DNA from: Rhizobium chutanense
GTDB taxonomy: Bacteria; Pseudomonadota; Alphaproteobacteria; Rhizobiales; Rhizobiaceae
Direction of reading: 5' to 3'
Length of the DNA: 64,000 bases
Assembly (NCBI RefSeq): GCF_002531935.1
Contig: NZ_NWSV01000003.1
Coordinates: 310,001-374,000 of the forward strand
Part shown: positions 16,220-24,988 of the stretch, in pieces
Position numbering within the stretch: the stretch's first letter is position 1
How the letters are laid out: the number at the start of each line of letters is the position of its first letter
Notes under the pieces: generated by a model
What the model was told of the DNA's origin: nothing
Database searches by the model: none
The model's input: the letters and a program-made list of their open reading frames with translations, nothing else
Translations under genes and position numbers: made by a program

Positions 16220-17590
16220 TCAGGATTTCAGCTCCTTCCAGGCCGCATCTAGTGCCAGCTTGGTGATCCTAGCCATCTCGTCCACCTCCGTGTGGCTGAT
16301 AACAAGCGGCGGTGAAGCCAGCATGCGGTCGCCGGTGGCGCGCAGCACGAGACCGTTTGCCAGCGCATGATTGCGCACCAGCGCGCCGATCCGATCGGGC
16401 TTATCGAAACGGGTCCGCGTGCCCTTGTCGGCAGCAAGCTGCAGGCCGCCCATCAGGCCGATGCTGACAGCCTCGCCGACCAGATCATGGTCGGCGAGCG
16501 CTGCCCAGGCCTTGCCGAAATAGGGGCCGATGTCGTCGCGCACACGTTCGACCAGCCTTTCCTCCTCGATGATGCGCAGGTTTTCAAGGGCTGCGGCGGC
16601 GCAGACCGGATGGCCGGAATAGGTGAAGCCATGATTGAAGTCGCCGACCTCGTTGATCAGCACATCGGCGATGCGGTCGCTGACGAGCACGCCACCGATC
16701 GGCAGGTAGCCGGAGGACAGCCCCTTGGCGATCGGCGCAAGATCGGGCTCGACGCCGAAATGCTGATGGCCGAACCAGGCGCCCAGCCGGCCGAAACCGC
16801 AGATCACTTCGTCGGTCACCAGCAGGATATTGCGCGCCTTGCAGATGCGGTCGATCTCCGGCCAGTAGGTCTCGGGCGGGATGATGACGCCGGCCGCACC
16901 CTGCACCGGCTCGGCGACGAAGGCGGCGACATTCTCCTCGCCCAGCTCATCGATCTTCGCTTCGAGTTCGCGGGCGACCTTCAGACCGAATTCATCGGGC
17001 GAGAGATCGCCGCCGCCCTCGCCATACCAGTAGGGCTGGCCGATATGGACGATGCCTGGTATCGGCAGGTCACCCTGCTCATGCATATATTTCATGCCGC
17101 CAAGGCTGGCGCCGGCAACGGTCGAACCGTGATAGCCGTTCTTCCTCGATATCACGATCTTCTTCGACGGCTGGCCGACGGCGCTCCAGTAGACACGGGC
17201 CATGCGGAACCAGGTGTCGTTCGCCTCCGAGCCGGAACCGGTGAAGAAGACATGATTGAAACGTTCCCCGGCATGCGAGGTCACCTTCTCAGCCAGCAGC
17301 GTCGCGGGCGTCGAGCTCGTGCCGAAGAAAGTGTTGTAATAGGGCAGCTCGTTCATCTGCCTGGCGACGGCGTCCGCGATCTCCCGGCGGCCATAACCGA
17401 TATTGACGCACCAGAGGCCGGCGAAACCATCGAGATATTTCCTGCCGCGATCGTCGAAGATGTGGCAGCCCTCGCCGCGCTGGATGATGCGCGTGCCTTC
17501 GGCATTCAGCTTCTTCATATCCGTGAAGGGATGCAGGTGATGCGCGGCGTCGATCGCCGCAAGGTTCGAGGGTGGGTAATTATCGGGCAT
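16220..17590 (-). CDS. Class III aminotransferase, probably putrescine/omega-amine:pyruvate type
   Basis: A 456-residue PLP enzyme of aminotransferase class III. The PLP lysine is K289 in LAPIAKGLSSG; D260 in LLVTDEVICGFGRLG contacts the cofactor nitrogen; FTGSGSEAND (about 116-125) binds phosphate. HLHPFTDMKKLNAEGTRII and GLWCVNIGYGRREIADAV are like SpuC-type putrescine and beta-alanine aminotransferases. The neighbour, divergently transcribed 83 bases away, is a glutamine-synthetase-like ligase of the gamma-glutamylamine type, and the two together suggest polyamine or monoamine breakdown. The exact amine cannot be told from sequence. Confidence 0.82.
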   Translation of the reverse strand: MPDNYPPSNLAAIDAAHHLHPFTDMKKLNAEGTRIIQRGEGCHIFDDRGRKYLDGFAGLWCVNIGYGRREIADAVARQMNELPYYNTFFGTSSTPATLLAEKVTSHAGERFNHVFFTGSGSEANDTWFRMARVYWSAVGQPSKKIVISRKNGYHGSTVAGASLGGMKYMHEQGDLPIPGIVHIGQPYWYGEGGGDLSPDEFGLKVARELEAKIDELGEENVAAFVAEPVQGAAGVIIPPETYWPEIDRICKARNILLVTDEVICGFGRLGAWFGHQHFGVEPDLAPIAKGLSSGYLPIGGVLVSDRIADVLINEVGDFNHGFTYSGHPVCAAAALENLRIIEEERLVERVRDDIGPYFGKAWAALADHDLVGEAVSIGLMGGLQLAADKGTRTRFDKPDRIGALVRNHALANGLVLRATGDRMLASPPLVISHTEVDEMARITKLALDAAWKELKS

Positions 17591-17673
17591 AGCTGGTGAA
17601 AGACCTTCGCGGATTGAAAGGCTGCTGTCGATGAGATAGGAGCTTGGCCTTGTCCCGGAGGATTTTCAAGGTC

Positions 17674-19026
17674 ATGGCGAGCGACAGGATGGACGGCAAA
17701 GCCGAGAGCGGCGACCCGCGTTTCGAAATCCTGATCGTCGGCATGAACGGCGATCTACGCGGTAAGCAGCTGCCGGCGGGCGCAGAAGACAAGGTCTGGG
17801 CCGGAGATATCCGCCTGCCGACCTCGACGCAATCACTCGACATCTGGGGCGACGACAATGACGATATCACCGGCCTGTCGCTAACGATCGGCGATCCCGA
17901 TGGCAAGGTAATCCCCGACCGGCGCAGCCTGGCGCCGATGCCCTGGGCGCCCGAGGGCTCGATGCAGGTGCTCGCCACGATGCATGAATTCGACGGCAGC
18001 CCGAGTTTCATGGACCCGCGCGCCATTCTCGCTTCAGTATTGGAGCGCTATGCGGCGCGGGGATTGACGCCTGTGGTGGCGACCGAGCTGGAATTCTATG
18101 TGATGGCGGGCAATTGGCGCGAGACCGGACGCCCCTCCCCGCCCGAAAGCCTCACCTATCGCGGCGAACCGAACGGTTTCCAGCTTTACGACATGAGCGC
18201 CGTCGACGCGCTCGACGATTATCTCGGGACGCTGAGGGCCTATGCCAAGGCACAGGGGCTGCCGGCGGAAGCGACGACGGCGGAGTTCGGCCCCGGCCAG
18301 TTCGAGGTCAACCTCATGCACCGTCCCGATGCGCTGGCGGCCGCCGACGATTGCCTCTGTCTCAAGCGTATCGCCGAACAGGCAGCGCGGCGGCACGGGC
18401 TGAAATCGACCTGCATGGCCAAGCCCTATTCCGACCATGCCGGCTCCGGCCTGCATGTGCATGCGAGCATCATCGACCGGCAAGGCCGCAACATCCTCGA
18501 TGCCAAGGGCGGCGAGCCGAAGCGGCTCAAATCGGCGACAGCCGGCCTGCTCAATACCATGCGCGAGGCACAGCTGATCTTCGCCCCCTTCGCCAATTCC
18601 TACCGGCGGTTCCAGCCGGGTTCGTTCGCACCTGTTGATCTCACCTGGGGCAGCGGCCATCGCGGCACGGCGATCCGCATACCCGACAAGGACGGGCCGG
18701 CCGCCCGCATCGAGCATCGTGTGGCCGGCGCCGACGCCAATCCCTATCTGCTGCTGGCGGCAATCCTCGGCGGCATGCTGATCGGCCTCGACGGCGAACT
18801 CGATCCCGGCGAGGAAACAACGCCCTCGCACATACCGGCGAATACGGCGCGGCTGACGCATGATTTCCTCAGCGCCGTCGAAGCCTTCCGCACCTCGCCC
18901 TTCATCGCCGATATTTTCGGCGCGCGCTATCAGGCGCTCTATGGCGATACCAAGCGCAAGGAAGCGCTGGCGCATCTGCGCACCGTCTCGGATTTCGACT
19001 ATCGCACCTATCTGCCGCGGCTCTGA
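17674..19026 (+). CDS. Glutamine synthetase family protein, probable gamma-glutamylamine ligase
   Basis: A 450-residue enzyme of the GlnA catalytic superfamily but of the PuuA/SpuI class rather than housekeeping GS. Seen motifs: EFGPGQFEVN (metal/glutamate site), KPYSDHAGSGLHVH (the HAGSGxH block), NSYRRFQPGSFAP (ATP region) and RIEHRVAGADANPYLLLAAIL near the C-terminus. Such ligases join glutamate to putrescine or other amines. It is divergent from a class III aminotransferase, supporting a catabolic role. The start at 17674 lacks an ideal ribosome site (GGAGG lies about 13 bases upstream); an upstream TTG at 17644 would add ten residues. Confidence 0.8.
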   Translation: MASDRMDGKAESGDPRFEILIVGMNGDLRGKQLPAGAEDKVWAGDIRLPTSTQSLDIWGDDNDDITGLSLTIGDPDGKVIPDRRSLAPMPWAPEGSMQVLATMHEFDGSPSFMDPRAILASVLERYAARGLTPVVATELEFYVMAGNWRETGRPSPPESLTYRGEPNGFQLYDMSAVDALDDYLGTLRAYAKAQGLPAEATTAEFGPGQFEVNLMHRPDALAAADDCLCLKRIAEQAARRHGLKSTCMAKPYSDHAGSGLHVHASIIDRQGRNILDAKGGEPKRLKSATAGLLNTMREAQLIFAPFANSYRRFQPGSFAPVDLTWGSGHRGTAIRIPDKDGPAARIEHRVAGADANPYLLLAAILGGMLIGLDGELDPGEETTPSHIPANTARLTHDFLSAVEAFRTSPFIADIFGARYQALYGDTKRKEALAHLRTVSDFDYRTYLPRL

Positions 19027-19045
19027 AATTATTTCCGCGGCCGAC

Positions 19046-19990
19046 TTACGCCGCAGGCTCGCGGCGTTCGGCCGCATCCACTTGCGCCGCAAGACCCTGC
19101 TTGACGAGGACCTTCAATTCGCCCGGATGCAGCCGGATCGAGACGTCGCGGGCGAGCGGCAGCAACTCGCCGTCCATGACGCAATTGGCCTTGGAGCGCA
19201 GCTTCGGGAAATGCAGCTGCACCTCGGCCGGGTGCATCACCATGACATCGGCATTCTCGCGGACCTTGCCACGCAGCATGTCGACGGCGAGGCGGGCGAC
19301 ACCGAGGGGTTTCAGAGGATTTGCCGTGTAGAAGCCGAGTTCGCCGCTTCTCAGATTGTCGGCATAGAGCAGCGCGTTTTCGCCGAAGGGATTGTTGGAG
19401 ACCGAGATCGCCGACACCCGGCGGCGCTCGCGCATGCCGGCCGCCTCGAACTCGACCTCGAATTCCGGCGGATTGAAGATGACGCCCAAGGCCGCTTTCG
19501 TGCTCGCCCGTATTTTGCCCAGCCGCGAACGATAGCTGTAGGCGTTGCGGTAACGCACCATGCGGGCATGCAGGCCGGCGGAAAACTGGTGAATGAAGGG
19601 CCGACCGTTGGCGCTGGCAATATCGACATTGTCGATCTCGCCTGATGCAAGCACATCGAGCGCCTGCCAGATATCGAGCGGCACGCGCAGCGAGCGGGCA
19701 AAAAGGTTCATCGTGCCGGCGGGCACGACGCCGAGCGCAATGCCATTTTTCCAGGCGATCGAGGCCGCCGCCGAAATCGTTCCGTCGCCGCCGCCGGCAA
19801 CGATGCCGTCGATATCGTCGCGCTTGGCCGCTCGCTCCATGGCGGGAATGATCTCTTTTCCCGAAAAGACGATGGCGTCGAAATCATGTCCTGCGTCGCG
19901 GAAGGCTTCCTCCGCCCTCTTTTCGTAGGCCAGCATGTCGGTGGTCCGGAAGGTGCCACCGTCGCGATTGAAAAAGCCTACAAGCTTCAT
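19046..19990 (-). CDS. Diacylglycerol kinase family lipid kinase
   Basis: A 314-residue soluble or peripheral-membrane kinase of the DAGK/YegS/sphingosine-kinase family. The nucleotide motif GGGDGTISAAA is at about residues 66-76 and the second motif VPAGTMNLFARSL at 89-101, where most relatives read GTxNDFA. The C-terminal beta-sandwich domain contains DGE(LLPLA), the usual acidic residue. It phosphorylates a lipid, but whether diacylglycerol, a ceramide-like base or another substrate is not evident. GGGAG precedes the ATG by five bases. The gene converges on the glutamine-synthetase-like gene (19 bases between stops). Confidence 0.8.
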   Translation of the reverse strand: MKLVGFFNRDGGTFRTTDMLAYEKRAEEAFRDAGHDFDAIVFSGKEIIPAMERAAKRDDIDGIVAGGGDGTISAAASIAWKNGIALGVVPAGTMNLFARSLRVPLDIWQALDVLASGEIDNVDIASANGRPFIHQFSAGLHARMVRYRNAYSYRSRLGKIRASTKAALGVIFNPPEFEVEFEAAGMRERRRVSAISVSNNPFGENALLYADNLRSGELGFYTANPLKPLGVARLAVDMLRGKVRENADVMVMHPAEVQLHFPKLRSKANCVMDGELLPLARDVSIRLHPGELKVLVKQGLAAQVDAAERREPAA

Positions 19991-20293
19991 AAGGGCTCCC
20001 GTCTCCGGCGCGGAAACAATCCTGCCTTTGCTCCTGAGATGGTTGCGGTATCGGCGATTTCAAGCGCGGCCGTTTTTGGTAAGCAGTCGCTGAAATGCAA
20101 ATATTGCAACTGACATATGCACATAACAGGACGCTGCACTGCAGAAAACGCACTCGACGCCAGCCAATGCATCCGGGATAGATAAGGAATATCGGAGATA
20201 CGTACCTCCGCCTCCCGCCATTCGAATGATCGGCTCGCAGCCGCGCTCGCGCCAGCGGTCATCGCCATCGGAAAACCGCATCGAGGAACTCTC
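19991..20293. other. Divergent promoter region of the lipid kinase and MFS genes
   Basis: The 303 bases between these genes contain no open frame with coding character. A palindrome TGCAA-ATA-TTGCA lies at 20096-20108 in an AT-rich patch and could be an operator for one of the two genes. GAGGA at 20283-20287 serves the MFS start. Nothing else is recognised. Confidence 0.4.
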
Positions 20294-21520
20294 GTGAGTG
20301 AAATCGCCGTCAATGATTCCATCGACAGCCAGGATGAAGCTCTGCCGTCGGCAACGACCGTGGCGCTGGTGCAGCTGGCGCTCGCCTGCGGCGGCTTCGG
20401 CATCGGCACGGGTGAATTCGCGATCATGGGACTCTTGCCCAATGTCGCCGCCACCTTCTCGGTCACGACGCCGCAGGCCGGCTACGTCATCAGCGCCTAT
20501 GCGCTCGGCGTCGTCATCGGCGCGCCCGTCATCGCCGTGCTCGCGGCGAAAATGGCGCGTCGAACGCTGCTGCTGACACTGATGCTGATCTTTGCCGCCG
20601 GCAATATATTAAGCGCTATGGCGCCGAGCTTCGAAAGTTTCACGCTGCTGCGTTTCATCAGCGGCCTGCCGCATGGCGCCTATTTCGGCGTGGCGGCCCT
20701 TGTCGCCGCTTCGATGGTGCCGGTTCATCGCCGGGCGCGAGCGGTCGGCCGCGTCATGCTCGGCCTGACGGTCGCCACCCTTCTCGGCACACCGCTGACG
20801 ACATTCTTCGGCCAGTCGCTCGACTGGCAGGTGGCGTTTTTCTCGGTCGGCGTGCTCGGCCTGCTGACGGTGGCGCTGATCTGGTTCTACGTTCCGAAGG
20901 ACAAGGTTTCCGAAGAGGCGAGCTTCTCACGCGAACTCGGCGCCTTCCGCCGGCCGCAGGTATGGCTGACGCTCGGCATCGCCGCCGTCGGTTACGGCGG
21001 CATGTTTGCGATGTTCAGCTATATCGCCTCGACCACGACACAAGTGGCGATGCTGCCGGAAACAGCCGTTCCGATCATGCTGGTGCTCTTCGGCGTCGGC
21101 ATGAATGCCGGCAATTTCATCGGCTCGTGGCTCGCCGACAAATCGCTGCTCGGCACGATCGGCGGCTCGCTCGTCTACAACATCGTCGTGCTCACAACCT
21201 TCTCGCTGACCGCCGCCAACCCCTATATGCTCGGCCTCTCGGTCTTCCTCGTCGGCTGCGGGTTTGCCGCCGGCCCGGCGCTGCAGACGCGGCTGATGGA
21301 TGTCGCCGCCGACGCCCAGACGCTGGCCGCCGCCTCCAACCATTCCGCCTTCAACATCGCCAATGCGATCGGCGCCTGGCTCGGCGGCCTCGTCATCGCC
21401 TGGGGCTATGGTTTTGCGGCAACCGGTTATGTCGGCGCAGCACTCTCCTTCCTCGGCCTCTTCGTCTTTGCCGCCTCGTTCCACCTCGAGCGCCGCAGCC
21501 GGAGCGCGCAGGCCGCCTGA
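20294..21520 (+). CDS. MFS transporter, DHA1 drug:proton antiporter type
   Basis: A 408-residue polytopic protein with twelve predicted helices and a central loop of about residues 200-215. The first helix pair carries GFGIGTGEFAIMGLLPNVA, common in the AraJ/YdhP-like sugar or drug exporters, and the loop 2-3 motif is AAKMARRTLLL, a variant of the MFS GxLaDrxGrr signature. Helix 5 has LGTPLTTFFGQSLDW. The start codon is GTG with GAGGA six bases upstream. It is a single gene; export of a small organic compound or sugar is the best guess, and no substrate can be named. Confidence 0.82.
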   Translation: MSEIAVNDSIDSQDEALPSATTVALVQLALACGGFGIGTGEFAIMGLLPNVAATFSVTTPQAGYVISAYALGVVIGAPVIAVLAAKMARRTLLLTLMLIFAAGNILSAMAPSFESFTLLRFISGLPHGAYFGVAALVAASMVPVHRRARAVGRVMLGLTVATLLGTPLTTFFGQSLDWQVAFFSVGVLGLLTVALIWFYVPKDKVSEEASFSRELGAFRRPQVWLTLGIAAVGYGGMFAMFSYIASTTTQVAMLPETAVPIMLVLFGVGMNAGNFIGSWLADKSLLGTIGGSLVYNIVVLTTFSLTAANPYMLGLSVFLVGCGFAAGPALQTRLMDVAADAQTLAAASNHSAFNIANAIGAWLGGLVIAWGYGFAATGYVGAALSFLGLFVFAASFHLERRSRSAQAA

Positions 21521-21668
21521 GCCTCTCCATCGGCAATGCGGGGGTGCGACATTCTGGCGTTAAGCATTTACCCCGCTTGACTTTTTTCGCGTTCGGGACC
21601 ACCTAGCATCTTACGCGGACGGCACTTGTCTTCCGCGGATTTCAACGGAGCCATCTTCACGATGCCAA

Positions 21669-21777
21669 GCGACAGTAGCAGTCGATTGCCTTTGCCGTAC
21701 GCGGCCCTCGTGCGCTGACCGACTCCTGTCGGCTCGCCCGTTCGGGACGCTACGGCGGATCGACGGAAAGGCGAGCC
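21669..21777 (+). promoter_or_regulatory. Structured leader upstream of mgtE, candidate translational switch
   Basis: Three mutually competing pairings lie just before mgtE. GGCTCGCC (21731-21738) pairs perfectly with GGCGAGCC (21770-21777), which overlaps the region where the ribosome would bind before the ATG at 21782. CCGAC (21719-21723) pairs with GTCGG (21728-21732), sharing two bases with the first stem. CGACAG (21670-21675) can pair with CTGTCG (21727-21732) instead. Alternative folding that exposes or hides the ribosome site is therefore possible. I do not recognise it as the standard M-box. Confidence 0.45.
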
Positions 21778-21781
21778 TCAT

Positions 21782-23155
21782 ATGAATATCAATCGCTTCC
21801 CACTCCGGGCAGGCCATGCCGCCCGTGCCTTCATCAACAACAGCCGCGGCGCAACGATCGCCGAACGCGTCGACGCGTTGAACGCGCTGACCATCCAGGA
21901 CGCCGGCCGCGTGCTATCAGGCATGCCGCTCGACTATGCCGTCAATATTCTCGACCGGCCGGAGCTTCGCAACGCCGCACAGATCCTGGCGCTTGTCAGC
22001 GCCGAGGATGCCGCGCGGCTGCTGCACGGCATGTCCAACGACCGTGTCGCCGACGTGCTGCTCGAACTCGACGGCGAGACCCGCGCCCGGCTGTTCTCCA
22101 GCCTCGACGAGCCGGTGCGCATCGCCATCCAGCATCTGATGGGTTATCCGCCGCGTACCGCCGGCGGCATCATGACGACGGAGTTCGTCAGCGTGCCCGA
22201 CAGCTGGACCGTCGCCAAGACGCTCGACCATGTGCGCCAGGTCGAACGCTCGCGCGAGACCGTCTATGCGATCTATGTGCTCGACGAGGTGAGCCATGCG
22301 CTGATGCATGTTGTGACGCTGCGCCGCCTGATCACCGGCGAGCCTGATGCTTCCATCCTCTCGGTGGCCCAGAAGGGCACGCCGGTCTCGGCCGACCCGC
22401 TGATGAAGCAGGAGGATGTCGCCCGGCTGATCCGCAAACACGACCTGCTCGCTTTGCCTGTTACCGACGAACATGGGCAGGTGCTCGGCATCGTCACCGT
22501 CGACGACGTGATCGATACAATGATATCTGACACGACGGAAGCGGCGCAGCGGTTCGGCGGCATGGAAGCGCTCGGCCAGCCCTATATGAAGATCGGCTTT
22601 GGCGGCATGATCCGCAAGCGCGCCGGCTGGCTCGCCGCCCTCTTCCTCGGCGAGATGCTGACGGCAAGCGCCATGCAGCATTTCGAAGGCGAGCTGGAGA
22701 AGGCTGTGGTGCTGACGCTGTTCATCCCGCTGATCATGAGCTCGGGCGGCAATTCCGGTTCGCAGGCGACCTCGCTGATCATCCGGGCGCTGGCGCTCGG
22801 TGAGCTGAAGCTTTCGGACTGGTGGAAGGTGCTGTTGCGCGAGTTGCCGACCGGCATCGTGCTCGGCGCCATCCTCGGCCTCGTCGGCTTCGTCCGCATC
22901 GTCTTCTGGCAGTCGGCCGGCCTCTATGATTACGGCCCGCATTGGCAGATGGTCGCCATCACAGTGTTCGCCGCCCTGATCGGGATCGTCACCTTCGGCT
23001 CGATCTGCGGCTCGATGCTGCCCTTCCTGCTGCAGAAACTGCGGCTCGATCCGGCCAGCGCCTCGGCCCCCTTCGTCGCCACCCTGGTCGACGTCACCGG
23101 GCTCGTCATCTACTTCTCGGTGGCGCTGCTCATCCTCAGCGGCACGCTGCTGTAG
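21782..23155 (+). CDS. mgtE: Magnesium transporter MgtE
   Basis: A 457-residue Mg2+ channel-type importer of the inner membrane. The N-terminal cytoplasmic helical domain (about residues 30-130) is followed by paired CBS domains (about 140-260, including GGIMTTEFVSV and VTDEHGQVLGIVTVDDVIDTM), a connecting helix, and five membrane helices from about 290. The pore segment contains MSSGGNSGSQATSLIIRALALGEL, the family signature, with conserved acidic and glycine residues. CBS domains sense cytoplasmic Mg2+ and close the channel. The leader before the gene is structured and may add control at the RNA level. Single gene, followed by a RIME-like repeat. Confidence 0.92.
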   Translation: MNINRFPLRAGHAARAFINNSRGATIAERVDALNALTIQDAGRVLSGMPLDYAVNILDRPELRNAAQILALVSAEDAARLLHGMSNDRVADVLLELDGETRARLFSSLDEPVRIAIQHLMGYPPRTAGGIMTTEFVSVPDSWTVAKTLDHVRQVERSRETVYAIYVLDEVSHALMHVVTLRRLITGEPDASILSVAQKGTPVSADPLMKQEDVARLIRKHDLLALPVTDEHGQVLGIVTVDDVIDTMISDTTEAAQRFGGMEALGQPYMKIGFGGMIRKRAGWLAALFLGEMLTASAMQHFEGELEKAVVLTLFIPLIMSSGGNSGSQATSLIIRALALGELKLSDWWKVLLRELPTGIVLGAILGLVGFVRIVFWQSAGLYDYGPHWQMVAITVFAALIGIVTFGSICGSMLPFLLQKLRLDPASASAPFVATLVDVTGLVIYFSVALLILSGTLL

Positions 23156-23177
23156 GGCTCGCAGACGGCAAGACCGA

Positions 23178-23331
23178 GGGGGCAGATGCCCCTCACCCTA
23201 ACCCTCTCCCCGTAAAAACGGGGAGAGGGGACGTGCCTTGCGAGAGGTCGGTGGGAACGGAGAGGTTGCGTCATATCCCCTTCGCCCCGTTTACGGGGAG
23301 AAGGTGGCGGCAGCCGGATGAGGGGCCGGCA
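23178..23331. repeat. RIME-like intergenic palindromic element
   Basis: A mosaic of palindromes between mgtE and the Lrp-type gene. The central hairpin has 12-base perfect arms (23202-23213 and 23218-23229) around AAAA; a second imperfect one, CCTTCGCCCCGT with ACGGGGAGAAGG, lies near 23279-23307; the flanks read CCCCTCACCC and GGATGAGGGG. This is the arrangement of the Rhizobium-specific intergenic mosaic elements. It may end transcription of the convergent genes. Confidence 0.75.
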
Positions 23332-23388
23332 TCAGCAATCTCCCGGGCCGAAGATGACCCCGAATAACCGCCGCCAAGCCCAACGAAA

Positions 23389-23862
23389 CTATTTCCCCTC
23401 GGGCAGCTTCAATGGACCATGCGTCTTGATGCTGCGAATGGCGAAGTTGGAACGGATGTCGCTGACATTCGGCAGGGTCAGCAGCGTCTCCGTCAGAAGC
23501 CGATCGTAGGCGGCGAGATCTTCCACCACCACTTCGGCGAGGAAATCGGCCGTGCCCGAAATCAGGAAGCAGGAGACGATCTCGGGGATGGCGAGCAGCG
23601 CTTTATGCTGCGCCTCGGAATTCTCGCGGCTGTGATGGGCGACCTTCAATTCGACGAAGACGGTGAGGCCGAGCCCGACCTCCTTACGGTCGATATCGGC
23701 TGTGTAGCCGCGGATGACGCCGGCGCGTTCAAGATTGCGGATGCGACGCAGGCAAGGCGACGGCGACAGGTTCACCTTCTCGGCGATCTCGACATTGGTG
23801 GCCCGCGCATCCTCCTGCAGGCACTTCAGGATGGCGATATCGAATTTATCGAGATTTGGCAT
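23389..23862 (-). CDS. Lrp/AsnC family transcriptional regulator
   Basis: A 157-residue regulator with the Lrp layout: an N-terminal helix-turn-helix (LDKFDIAILKCLQEDARATNVEIAEKVNLSPSPCLRRIRNLERAGVIRGY, about residues 4-53) and a C-terminal RAM ligand-binding domain with the FLISGTADFLAEVVVEDLAAYD core. It likely senses an amino acid. The start MPNLDKF was chosen by family length; two earlier in-frame starts add 7 or 16 residues of no family resemblance. It is divergent from a DMT exporter 143 bases away, the common layout where an Lrp protein switches on an amino-acid exporter. Confidence 0.88.
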   Translation of the reverse strand: MPNLDKFDIAILKCLQEDARATNVEIAEKVNLSPSPCLRRIRNLERAGVIRGYTADIDRKEVGLGLTVFVELKVAHHSRENSEAQHKALLAIPEIVSCFLISGTADFLAEVVVEDLAAYDRLLTETLLTLPNVSDIRSNFAIRSIKTHGPLKLPEGK

Positions 23863-24005
23863 TTTCGCGATTCCGGCCGGCATCAATTGGCAGAAGATTG
23901 CGTCTAGCATGATTTTTGAGCCAGAGATAGCAAGGACATGCCCTGCCCTCTGGCGCTAGTCTTTTCTCAACCGGAGAGGCTCCGGACCAGCGAAAGGACA
24001 GGACG

Positions 24006-24911
24006 ATGACCACCATTGCATTTTCCAACGACAAGTCGCCGTCGCAGGCACTGGGCTATGCCGGCGGCACTCTGACCGTGCTGATCTGGGCGACGTGGTT
24101 TCTCGTCACCCGACACAGCGCCGCAACGCCGCTCGGTTCGATCGACATTGGGCTGATCCGCTTCGGAATTCCGGCGCTGGTGCTTGCACCCGTCTGGCTG
24201 AAGACCGGATTGCTGCCGAAGGCCCTGCCGCTGCATCTGCTGGCGATCATGGTATGCGGCTCGGGCGCCGTCTTCTTCCTGCTGACAACGCTGGCCATTC
24301 ATTCGACGCCGGCTGCCTCTTCGGGCATTCTGCTCGGCGGCTCGATGCCGCTCGCCGCAGCGCTGATCGGCATTGCGCTGTTTGGTGAAAGACCTGACGG
24401 CACGCGCATCGCCGGCCTTGCGGCAATCATCGCCGGCGTGTTGATCCTGCTCACACAGAGCCTGACGGACGCCTCGCTGCCGTGGACGAGCTTCGTGCTG
24501 TTGCCGGCAGGCGCCGTTTTGTGGGCGAGCTATACGCATGCCTTCCGCCGCTCCGGCCTGACGGCCGTGCAGGCCAGCGCGCTGATCGCCGTCTGGTCCT
24601 TCCTGATCATGGCTGCGCTTGCTCTCACCTTCGGCATCTCGCTGCCGCAGGCTCCTCTCCAGGAAATCGGTCTGCAGGCGCTGAGCCAGGGTGTTCTTTC
24701 CGGCCTCGTCGCCATGCTGGCCTACGGCACTGCCGTCAGAAGGCTCGGCGGAACGCAGGCCGCCGCCTTCACGGCGCTGACGCCGGTGCTGGCAACGCTT
24801 GGCGGCGGCTTGCTGCTTGGCGAACCGATCGGCCTCACCGAAATCAGCGCCGCCGTGATCACCGGCATCGGCGTCGCGCTGTCCACGGGTATCGCCGCGA
24901 CGCGCCGCTGA
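24006..24911 (+). CDS. DMT superfamily (EamA) transporter
   Basis: A 301-residue inner-membrane protein of the drug/metabolite transporter superfamily with ten helices built from two EamA repeats (about residues 15-150 and 160-297). Features include WATWFLVTRHSA in helix 1, SSGILLGGSMPLAAALIGIALFGERPDG at the end of the first repeat, and TALTPVLATLGGGLLLGEPIG in the second. Members export amino acids or other small metabolites. It is likely controlled by the divergent Lrp-type regulator. AGGACAGGACG precedes the ATG. Followed by a strong terminator. Confidence 0.82.
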   Translation: MTTIAFSNDKSPSQALGYAGGTLTVLIWATWFLVTRHSAATPLGSIDIGLIRFGIPALVLAPVWLKTGLLPKALPLHLLAIMVCGSGAVFFLLTTLAIHSTPAASSGILLGGSMPLAAALIGIALFGERPDGTRIAGLAAIIAGVLILLTQSLTDASLPWTSFVLLPAGAVLWASYTHAFRRSGLTAVQASALIAVWSFLIMAALALTFGISLPQAPLQEIGLQALSQGVLSGLVAMLAYGTAVRRLGGTQAAAFTALTPVLATLGGGLLLGEPIGLTEISAAVITGIGVALSTGIAATRR

Positions 24912-24937
24912 CCGACAGCCGGGACCAACAAAAGTCG

Positions 24938-24972
24938 AAAGCCGCCGGCAGCATTCGCTGCCGCGGCTTTTT
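24938..24972 (+). terminator. Rho-independent terminator, probably bidirectional
   Basis: AAAGCCG (24938-24944) pairs with CGGCTTT (24964-24970), and inner CGGCAGC pairs with GCTGCCG across a four-base loop ATTC with one bulged C, followed by TTTTT overlapping the arm. On the minus strand the hairpin also runs into T-rich sequence. It serves the EamA gene and possibly the convergent L,D-transpeptidase gene. Confidence 0.8.
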
Positions 24973-24988
24973 CAATGAATCTGGTTGC

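Noticed and set aside
21521..21781. Standard M-box riboswitch upstream of mgtE
   Set aside because: The conserved M-box core sequences were not recognised; only the alternative stems near the start codon are supported.
23202..23229. Long hairpin after mgtE as a simple terminator
   Set aside because: It is part of a larger multi-palindrome repeat element and lacks a T-tract, so it was annotated as a repeat.
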